Assembly (NCBI GenBank): GCA_944323825.1
Contig: CALUTY010000006.1
Coordinates: forward strand, 62,001 to 126,000
Origin: an uncultured Bacteroidales bacterium
Lineage (GTDB): Bacteria; Bacteroidota; Bacteroidia; Bacteroidales; UBA932
DNA length: 64,000 nucleotides
Reading direction: 5' to 3'
A program made the translations under genes and the position numbers. Under the pieces are notes generated by a model. The model did no database searches, was not told the origin of the DNA, and saw only the letters and a program-made list of their open reading frames with translations. Positions 53,772 through 60,673 of the stretch are shown here, in pieces. The first letter of the stretch is position 1, and each line of letters starts with the position of its first letter.

Positions 53772-54764
53772 TCAATAGATGATGTACTTTCCGTTTTCCT
53801 GCCTGTAGTGCAGCCCGGTGGAGAAGCAGATGGACTCCAGCACGGACTCTATGGACTTGTTGTCGTGCGTACCGGAGAGCCTCGCTCCCGACGTAGTGTC
53901 CCGCAGCTCGATGTCGCAGGAGTAGTACCTGCGGAGCATCCTGATGGCCTCCGGCAATGTCTGCTGCCTGAAGACCAGGCTCCCCTTCATCCAGGACAGG
54001 GACTTTTCCGTATTCACGCTGTGCTTCGACGCGGAACTGCCGGAGGTGCTAATGACAATCTCCTCATCCGGGAGCAGGTTCATTATGATGTCGTCATTCC
54101 CGTAGGATACACCGACCTTCCCCGAGCGCACCGTCACGGAGTTCCAGTCGTCGTCCGGATAGGCCTTGACATTGAAGGAGGTACCCTTGACGGTTACATC
54201 CAGCTCACGCGCGTGAATGCGGAACGGGCAGCCGGCATCGGCCGTGACATCGAAAAACGCCTCCCCGTCGAGCCAGACATCCCGGGTCTCCTTGCCGTAC
54301 CTGGCGTTGTATTTCAGGGTACTGGCTACGTTCAGGGTCACTGCGGTCCCGTCCGGAAGGGTTATTTCCCTTATCTCCCCTGGTGCCGTGGCCATGGTCT
54401 CGTAGGAGGCGAGCTGCCTTTCTATCCTGTCCCTGACCACCTGCCTCGTGGTGAAGAATCCTCCAGTCAGGACTATGACGACAGTCGCGGCGACCGCCAC
54501 AGCCCTGCCGGCATGCACCCGCCTGGTCCGGCTTTTCCCTTTTCCTATCAGTTTCAGGGCTTCCTTCCTGTATATCTCGTAGGCCCTGCTGTCTACATCC
54601 TCCACGGGTTCCCGGAGCCAGTATTCCCTTGCTGCGTCATCGAATTCGTCGAAGGTTCCGGTCCTTTCCCTCATTATCGCGAGGAACATCTTCAGTTCCT
54701 CAACAGTGCAGGTGTGGTTGATATACTTTACAACCAGCTCCTTTGTCAATTCTTTCCCGTCCAT
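53772..54764 (-). CDS. FecR-family anti-sigma factor (second copy)
   Basis: 330 residues from ATG 54764 (MDGKELTKELVVKYI), the normal family start. N-terminal sigma-binding part, a membrane segment at about 105-125 (AVAVAATVVIVLTGGFF), FecR domain (about 140-240, LPDGTAVTLNVASTLKYNARYG) and DUF4974 (about 260-330). The frame stays open upstream to an ATG at 54860; that extra stretch is the lost C-terminus of the sigma gene, so a longer form starting there would carry sigma-derived residues. No STN-type SusC is linked to this pair in the window. Confidence 0.85.
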   Translation of the reverse strand: MDGKELTKELVVKYINHTCTVEELKMFLAIMRERTGTFDEFDDAAREYWLREPVEDVDSRAYEIYRKEALKLIGKGKSRTRRVHAGRAVAVAATVVIVLTGGFFTTRQVVRDRIERQLASYETMATAPGEIREITLPDGTAVTLNVASTLKYNARYGKETRDVWLDGEAFFDVTADAGCPFRIHARELDVTVKGTSFNVKAYPDDDWNSVTVRSGKVGVSYGNDDIIMNLLPDEEIVISTSGSSASKHSVNTEKSLSWMKGSLVFRQQTLPEAIRMLRRYYSCDIELRDTTSGARLSGTHDNKSIESVLESICFSTGLHYRQENGKYIIY

Positions 54765-54866
54765 GGTGTCAATGCAGGTTGAAAAAATCAATAACAGAGG
54801 GAATATGATGTCGGAATGTTTCGATACATAGTCCTTGATGGACTTCAGGGAATCCGACATATATTC

Positions 54867-55364
54867 CTATATGGTATATACGGACAGCCCGAGACGTTCT
54901 GCTATCTCCTTGTGTGTCATGTTGCCGTTCCTGCTCATGCAGAAGACCTGCCGCTGCCGCGGGGAGAGCCGGAGGATAGCCTGCCGCAGGAGTGCGAAGT
55001 AGTCTTTCTCCAGCAGCTCCTCCCCGCATTCCGGCTCGTATTCCGGACTGTCAGAGTAGGCCTGGATATATTTCCTGCTGAGGGTCTCCGACCTTGCCAC
55101 ATGCCGCAGGTAGTTCAGGACCTTGTTCCTGGCTATCGTGTACAGGTAGGAGGAGAATGACTTTTCCGGGTCGAGAAGCTCGCGGTTCTCCCATATCTTC
55201 ATGAAGATGTCCTGGGCATAGTTCTCGGCCAGGTCGTACGATTCAAGGAACCGGCTGCAGAAATTGCACAGCTTTTTCCAGTAGCACGCATACAGCTCGC
55301 AGAAGGCTTCTTCATCTCCTGCCGCGAGTTGCTTTACCAGTTCGTTGTCGGGTCTGCGGATCAT
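54867..55364 (-). CDS. ECF sigma factor (second copy), truncated by an in-frame amber codon in region 4.2
   Basis: 165 residues from ATG 55364 (MIRRPDNELVKQLAAG). Region 2 is intact (FCELYACYWKKLCNFCS, AENYAQDIFMKIWEN) and region 4 begins normally (LSPRQRQVFCMSRNGNMTHKEIAERLGLSVYTI) but stops at TAG (54867-54869) inside the recognition helix. The same frame goes on EYMSDSLKSIKDYVSKHSD, which is the missing rest of the helix and the usual tail, then runs without stop into FecR. A Lys or Glu codon (AAG or GAG) changed to TAG explains it. Promoter recognition is probably lost, so I regard it as a likely pseudogene. It lies 10 bases after the GH31 stop. Confidence 0.8.
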   Translation of the reverse strand: MIRRPDNELVKQLAAGDEEAFCELYACYWKKLCNFCSRFLESYDLAENYAQDIFMKIWENRELLDPEKSFSSYLYTIARNKVLNYLRHVARSETLSRKYIQAYSDSPEYEPECGEELLEKDYFALLRQAILRLSPRQRQVFCMSRNGNMTHKEIAERLGLSVYTI

Positions 55365-55374
55365 GTCCCACTCC

Positions 55375-57511
55375 TCAATGTGTGCCAGGGGTGTTGCCAC
55401 CGTTCCCGGTCTGCCTGCCGAATACCGTCTGTGCAGCCAGCTTTTCCTTGAAGGTGTCCGGGAGCCTGTCATAGCTGCCGACCTCCCCGTTCACGAACAC
55501 TTTCTCCGGGACACGGAAGCCGTCGAGCATTATGCTTACTTTCCTTTCGTCGAGCATCCCCTTGAAGGAACCTTCTTTCGGCAGCACTGTCAGCTCGAGG
55601 GAGCCGGCATCCGACTTCCTGGTTATCCGGGTAAAGGCGTATTCGGTGCCGTATGTCTGGGTGGAGCCGTCGTCTTCATAGACTTCCGTGCTGCTTTCCC
55701 CGGTCCCGGGAACCACGAGGAGCCTCAGTTCCGGGTCCTGCCCCTGGAGGTTGGATATCCCGGCCCCGGCCATAGGTATCACCGCACCTGCCTTCACGAA
55801 GTAAGGGTTCTCGTTTATGGTGTACAGGAGCTCGTGCTCCGTCCCTCCCTTGTACATGATACCGGTGGAGACATCGTACCAGTCGCTGCCTTCAGGGAAC
55901 CACATCGTCCTCTTTGCCAGGCCGGTGACCGAGTCCGCAGGCTCGCATACCGTGGTGGCGAGGATGTCGTCGCCGAACATGAATTCCTGGGTCCGGACGT
56001 ATGCCTCGTCGTCTTCAGGCCAGTCGTAGTACAGAGGCCTGCATATGGAGATGCCGGTGTCGTATGCCTGCCTTGCCGTGGTGTAGATGTACGGGGTGAG
56101 GTCGTACCTGAGCCTTATGGCAGCACGCATGGCGTCGAAGTGGTCAGGGAATACCCAGAACCTCTTTTCCATGGACATGTCCTTGGTGGAGTGGGTCTTG
56201 TATATAGGTGTGAACACCCCGGACTGGAGCCAGCGCGTATAAAGCTCGGGATCGGTGCTGTGCACTCCGGAAGGCTGCTGGTGCCCGCCTATGTCATGTC
56301 CCCAGTAGCCGTAGCATACATTCGATGCGGTGGCCGTGAAGTAAGGGAGATACCCGAGCACCTTCCATGTCGCGAAGGTGTCCCCGGAGAAGCCTACCTG
56401 GTAGCGGTGGCTGCCTATGCCGCCCCAGCGGTGGTAGATCATCGGTCTCGGGGCATAGACGCCCTGGGATTCGGTCTGGCGTATCTTGTCATGGAAGAAG
56501 GCATAGTTGAGCCAGAACGTATTGCTGAGCCCCGGAGTGTAGTGGCTGTCCTTCCACTGCTGCCAGTCGGGCCACCAGAAGTCGACCCCCATGTTTTCCA
56601 GGGGCCGTATGACGGAATTGAAATAGGCGTCCGTCCATTCTATCTGGTCTATCCTGAACGGGACCGGAGCCTTGCCTCCGTCTTCCTTGAGGTATCCTTC
56701 CGGACCGTCATAGTCCGATGTGCGGGACAGGTAGTCTTTCACGAACCTGTCGTAAGGCTCCTCGTAGGGCTGTATGCCGTTGCAGAAATGCAGGTTCAGG
56801 GAGGTCTTTATGTCCATCCTGTGCAGTTCTTCCAGGAAATTCCCGGGATTCGGAAAAAATTCCTTTTTCCAGGTATATCCCGTCCAGCCGATGGTCTCCC
56901 CGAATTCGTCCAGGCCCGGCCTTCCTCCCGGCTCCCTCGGCGGGGTGGCGGCCTTGAGTTCGGACCAGGTCTCATGCCAGTCCATGTCTATGATCATGAC
57001 ATCTATAGGGATGTTGAAGTCCTTGAAGTGCCTGGCCAGGTCTATGAGCTCGAAATCCGAGTATTGCCAGTAGCGGCACCACCAGTAGCCGAATGTGTAT
57101 TTTGGAGGGAGAGGTATCTTTCCGGAGATTTTCGTGAAGTCCCCGAGGGCGGCCTTGTAGTCATGCCCGTAGCCGAAGAAATAGAGGTCCTGCCTGTCTG
57201 TGCTGTCCCTGCTCTCCACCCAGTTCTTCCAGTCGCTGTCCACCGGGACGAACACGTGCCTGCCGCTCTCGTCTATCACGGCCCAGCCGTCCTTCGAGAT
57301 TATGCCCGGGTCGTACGGGTCGATGACGGTCTCTCCGTCGCACCTGTCCAGGGTCCTGGCAGTACCGAGGAGATTCCCGGAGGCGTCTGCCCCGGGATAC
57401 CATTTCACCCTCTCCTTTCCGTCCCTTCCCGTCCTGAACGTGATGGAAAGGTTGTCTCCGGAGAATTTTCCGTTCCCGCGGTATTTCAGTGTGAGGTATT
57501 CTGTCTGTACT
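55375..57511 (-). CDS. Glycoside hydrolase family 31 (alpha-glucosidase type), 5' end missing
   Basis: About 712 codons remain; no start codon with family support exists. The first GTG (57408) gives 677 residues and begins inside the N-terminal beta-domain. Upstream of it the frame still reads like GH31 (VQTEYLTLKYRGNGKFSG) up to about 57511, where rplQ sequence begins. The signal peptide and perhaps 60-100 residues are gone, so it is probably not made or exported. The barrel is whole: DVMIIDMDWHETW, the nucleophile region VDFWWPDWQQW (about 276), GFSGDTFATW (acid/base region, about 344) and the CYGYWGHDIGGHQ motif. Alpha-glucosidase or a related alpha-glycoside activity is likely for the parent enzyme. 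Confidence 0.85.
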
Positions 57512-57628
57512 GTGACGGAGCCGACATGGCCCTCATCGAGCTTGTAGACTTCAATGAGGCAGCTCTCGCATCCTCACCTAAGAAGGAGACCAAGAAGAGC
57601 GGTACACGCCGCAGCCGTTCAAAGAAGG
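57512..57628 (+). repeat. Direct repeat copy 2 (3' part of rplQ)
   Basis: Partner of 32881-32997; 113 of 117 bases identical. The left end, GTGACGG, directly abuts GH31 sequence. Confidence 0.9.
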
Positions 57629-57750
57629 CCGCAGCTCCTGCTGCCGAGACTCCTGAGGCTGAGGCTCCTGCTGTTGCCGCTCCGGCTGAAGAGGCTGCTC
57701 CTGAGGCTCCGGCCGCCGAGGCTTCTGCTGAAGAGAACAAGGCAGAGTAA
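57512..57750 (+). pseudogene. Second rplQ 3' end (L17 C-terminal fragment), right edge of the island
   Basis: Encodes the last 79 residues of an L17 (from [18 protein letters not shown] through the [12 protein letters not shown] linker to an Ala/Glu/Pro tail ending NKAE). It is in frame with a normal stop but has no start for a whole L17; an internal ATG (57526) could give at most 74 residues. The core differs from the complete rplQ only at synonymous sites, and its tail is a different Ala/Glu sequence, so this end was under selection as part of a real rplQ until recently. It is followed by a terminator of its own. Confidence 0.9.
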
Positions 57751-57799
57751 TTTTGTATGGATTGCCGGTGGTTGGATTGCCGGTTCCATATTGAAAATA

Positions 57800-57833
57800 A
57801 AAACCGATCCGTTTCCGGGTCGGTTTTTTATTT
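57800..57833. terminator. Bidirectional terminator after the second rplQ end
   Basis: AACCGATCCG, TTTC loop, CGGGTCGGTT with a T run on the plus side and the matching A run on the other. It serves the rplQ fragment and the convergent sulfatase gene. Confidence 0.85.
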
Positions 57834-57847
57834 TACATGGATTCCGT

Positions 57848-59464
57848 TTATTCCTTGTCCCTGTCCGCGGAGAAGCGCACCGGGTCACCGTATTGTTCCT
57901 GGAGGTCAAGGAGGCGGGATTTGAGGTCTTTGGTGACGGTTTCATAGCCTTTCTGGCCATAGAGGTTGTGCAGTTCCTGCGGATCAGACCGGAGGTCGAA
58001 CAGTTCCCACTCATCGATGTCATTGTAGAAATGGATGAGCTTGTATCTGTCGGTGCGGATGCCGTAGTGGCGTTTCACCATGTGCTCGGCCGGGTATTCA
58101 TAGAAATGGTAGTAGAGGGCATCGCGCCATGTGTCCGGGTGTTCTCCTTTGAGGAGGGGAACAAGCGATACGCCTTGTATGTCATCCGGAATTTCCGCTC
58201 CGGCGAGTTCGAGGAAGGTCGGGGCGTAGTCTATGTTCTGCACCAGCTCCGGAATGTCACGCGGCTTTCCGTCATTTGCCCCGTCTGCTTCCAGTCCGTT
58301 TTCTCTCACGAAGCGGTCCGGGAGTCTCATTATGAGCGGGGTTCGCATGGACTCCTCGTACATGAACCGCTTGTCGAACCAGCCGTGTTCTCCCATGTAG
58401 AATCCCTGGTCTGAAGTATAGACCACCAATGTATTTTCCAGAAGCCCTTCCTGCTCGAGATAGTCAAGGACACGGCCGACATTTTCGTCAAGGGACTTGA
58501 CGGTCTTCATGTAGTCTCTCATGTATCGCTGGAATTTCCATTCCGCGAGTTCCTTTCCCTTGGGATTCTTCTTTATGAAATCTTCGATTATCGGATTGTA
58601 GAACCTGTCCCAGGCGGCTCTCTGCTCCTTGTCCATCCTGCTGAGCATCGTTTCGTATGTGTGCCTTAGCCTGGAATCTTTTCCCGGAGCCAGCATCTTG
58701 AGGTCATATATGGGATCCATGTCCTTTGCTATGCTCATTTCCTGCGCTGCTGCAGCCGTCCTTCCTGCATAATCATCATAGAATGTTTCCGGGACGGGGA
58801 ATGTCCTGTCCTCATACAGGGAGAGATGGGTCGTGTCGGCCATCCAGTTGCGGTGTATAGCCTTGTGGTGGATGAGCAGGCAGAACGGCTTTCCCTTGTC
58901 CCTGCCGTTTTCCATCCAGTCTATGGCGTCGTCAGTGATGATGTCGGTGATGTAGCCGTGCCTGTGGACGGTGCCGTCCTGCATGGTGATGAAGTCCGGG
59001 TTGTAGTAGTCTCCCTGGCCGGGAACAATCTCCCAATAGTCGAATCCGGTCGGGAGGCTTTCCAGATGCCATTTCCCGATGACGGCTGTCTGGTAGCCTG
59101 CCTTTTGGAGCAGTTTCGGAAATGTCTGCTGGGTGGAGTCGAATACGCAGGTTGTGTTGTCGTAGAACCTGTTTGCGCAAGAGTGTTTTCCTGTGAGCAT
59201 GCATGCCCTGCTGGGGCCGCTCAGAGAGTTGGCCACGAAACTGTTGGTGAATCTCACGCCGTCGGCGGCGATGCGGTCGAGGTTCGGGGTCTCCATGTAA
59301 CGGGTGTCATAACAGCTCATCATCTGTGCAGTGTGGTCATCAGTCATGATGTAGACGATGTTGTAGGTCTCTTCCTTGCCGTCTTTCTGCTGGCATGAGA
59401 CGGCTGCTGCCATCCCGAGGACTGCCGTTCCCGCCATCGGGCAGATATGTTTCAGCCTTGTCAT
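57848..59464 (-). CDS. Sulfatase, Ser-type (formylglycine-dependent)
   Basis: 538 residues from ATG 59464. Signal peptide with a lipobox (AAVSC, about Cys23). Alkaline-phosphatase fold: metal residues IMTDDHTAQ near the N-terminus, the FGly motif S-G-P-S-R (LSGPSRACMLTGKHS, about residue 80), GKWHLES, and YTSDQGFYMGEHGWFDKR. With Ser rather than Cys at the modified position it needs the anaerobic maturase anSME, not in the window. The overall pattern resembles sulfatases acting on GlcNAc-6-sulfate and related host glycans, which would suit the nagB genes next to it; the exact substrate is inferred. Confidence 0.9.
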   Translation of the reverse strand: MTRLKHICPMAGTAVLGMAAAVSCQQKDGKEETYNIVYIMTDDHTAQMMSCYDTRYMETPNLDRIAADGVRFTNSFVANSLSGPSRACMLTGKHSCANRFYDNTTCVFDSTQQTFPKLLQKAGYQTAVIGKWHLESLPTGFDYWEIVPGQGDYYNPDFITMQDGTVHRHGYITDIITDDAIDWMENGRDKGKPFCLLIHHKAIHRNWMADTTHLSLYEDRTFPVPETFYDDYAGRTAAAAQEMSIAKDMDPIYDLKMLAPGKDSRLRHTYETMLSRMDKEQRAAWDRFYNPIIEDFIKKNPKGKELAEWKFQRYMRDYMKTVKSLDENVGRVLDYLEQEGLLENTLVVYTSDQGFYMGEHGWFDKRFMYEESMRTPLIMRLPDRFVRENGLEADGANDGKPRDIPELVQNIDYAPTFLELAGAEIPDDIQGVSLVPLLKGEHPDTWRDALYYHFYEYPAEHMVKRHYGIRTDRYKLIHFYNDIDEWELFDLRSDPQELHNLYGQKGYETVTKDLKSRLLDLQEQYGDPVRFSADRDKE

Positions 59465-59529
59465 GAAAAATGTGGTTAATGGTAATTTATATATGTCCGA
59501 CCTGCTGGCCAATTTTCATATCGGCAGCA

Positions 59530-59542
59530 TACAAAATTAGCA
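59530..59542 (-). promoter_or_regulatory. Sulfatase promoter (-7 box)
   Basis: TAATTTTG on the minus strand (59532-59539), about 68 bases before the sulfatase ATG. Confidence 0.6.
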
Positions 59543-59623
59543 ATGTTTTTCGGAAACTTGCTGATATGGATGAGTCAATCGTTTTTTTGTTTATTGGATG
59601 TCGTGGTTGTCTTGTTCTTGACA

Positions 59624-59664
59624 AAGAAAAAAAGACCCGGCTTACTGTATGGGCCGGGCCTCTT
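59624..59664 (-). terminator. Terminator after nagB
   Basis: Read on the minus strand: GGCCCGGC, an 11-base loop, GCCGGGTC, then a T run of seven. About 60 bases after the nagB stop. Confidence 0.8.
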
Positions 59665-59726
59665 TTTCTTGAAGGGATTCCGCCGTCACCTTATGACCGG
59701 AGGCCCCTTACATAGTCAGGACAGGA

Positions 59727-60518
59727 TCAGAGATTGTCTTTCTCTATGTCCTTGAAATATCTGTAAGTGTTGACCTTCAGTTCTCCTGCGGCAAGTTCGT
59801 CGCATACAATGATGCCGTGAGGGTGAGCCTGGAGCGCAGAAAGAGTGCATGTGTGTGAGTATGCACCTTCAACAGCCTGCTGCAGGGCACGGGCCTTCTT
59901 GTGTCCGAAAGCGAGGACGAGAACTTCCTTGGCGGAGAGCACTGTCCCTACGCCTACGGTGAGGGCATGTTTAGGCACTTTTCTGATGTCGTTGTCGAAA
60001 AATCTGGAGTTCACGAGGATGGTGTCGTAGGTGAGTGTCTTCACCCTTGTGCGTGACACGAGGGATGAGAACGGCTCGTTGAAGGCAAGATGTCCGTCTT
60101 CTCCCACGCCGCCCATGAACAGGTCGATTCCTCCTGCTGCGGCAATTCTTGCTTCATAGGAAGCGCATTCCGCCTCAAGGTCCGGGGCATTCCCGTTGAG
60201 GATGTTGATGTTCTCCTTCGGCACGTCCACATGGTCGAAGAAATTCCTTGCCATGAATGAGTGGTAGCTTTCAGGATGGGATTCCGGAAGCCCGACATAT
60301 TCGTCCATGTTGAATGTGATGACATTCTTGAACGACACTTCTCCTGCCTTGTGCATCCTTATCAGTTCCTGGTATGTGCCTATCGGAGTGGACCCGGTAG
60401 GAAGTCCGAGGACAAACGGCTTGTCGGTAACCTCTGCCTTTGCCTCTATTTTTGATACAATGTATCGTGCTGCCCATACTGAGCCTTTCTTGTCGTCGTT
60501 TTCTATTATAAGTCTCAT
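59727..60518 (-). CDS. nagB: Glucosamine-6-phosphate deaminase
   Basis: 263 residues (266 in E. coli). Converts glucosamine-6-phosphate to fructose-6-phosphate and ammonia in amino-sugar use. Visible sites: [13 protein letters not shown] (phosphate binding), [10 protein letters not shown] (catalytic Asp), and the [16 protein letters not shown] loop with the Asp, His and Glu of the active site. All are intact, unlike the fused paralogue upstream. 155 bases separate it from that gene, with a short tandem repeat (CATATGTTTGT twice, about 60606-60626) but no clear promoter. Confidence 0.96.
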   Translation of the reverse strand: MRLIIENDDKKGSVWAARYIVSKIEAKAEVTDKPFVLGLPTGSTPIGTYQELIRMHKAGEVSFKNVITFNMDEYVGLPESHPESYHSFMARNFFDHVDVPKENINILNGNAPDLEAECASYEARIAAAGGIDLFMGGVGEDGHLAFNEPFSSLVSRTRVKTLTYDTILVNSRFFDNDIRKVPKHALTVGVGTVLSAKEVLVLAFGHKKARALQQAVEGAYSHTCTLSALQAHPHGIIVCDELAAGELKVNTYRYFKDIEKDNL

Positions 60519-60673
60519 ATTTTTGTTTTTTATTTCATGCCGTCAGAAGTTTCCGGAGCACCGGACTTGCCGAAACCTGTCGTGGTCATACGGTTCTTCT
60601 GCCGGCATATGTTTGTCATATGTTTGTCTTTCTGCCTTATGCAGGTTTTTCTCTGCCAGGCAATCATGCCCCG

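Larger units (their letters stand above)
33188..57511. other. 24-kb accessory island (polysaccharide-utilization-type locus) between two rplQ 3' ends
   Basis: Everything between the rplQ terminator and the second rplQ 3' end is accessory: two ECF/FecR pairs, SusC/SusD, three giant scaffold lipoproteins and several hydrolases. No integrase, transposase, relaxase or toxin was found inside. The left side is intact. The right edge cuts the GH31 gene in its 5' part exactly where rplQ similarity begins. The layout fits single-crossover integration of a circular molecule carrying an rplQ 3' fragment; a chimeric assembly remains possible. Confidence 0.7.

Noticed and set aside
33117..57511. Idea that the island is a known integrative conjugative element or prophage
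   Set aside because: No integrase, relaxase, mobilisation, transfer, phage or toxin-antitoxin gene could be found in it, and rplQ 3' ends are not a standard tRNA-type attachment site.
55345..57750. An 801-codon plus-strand open frame ending in the rplQ fragment
   Set aside because: It is the antisense shadow of the GH31 gene (high GC makes long antisense frames common here) that happens to run in frame into the rplQ fragment. It has no family resemblance before 57512 and no promoter.
60600..60630. Tandem CATATGTTTGT repeat between the fused gene and nagB
   Set aside because: Only two units, with no link to a recognisable operator; noted in the nagB entry but not claimed as regulatory.
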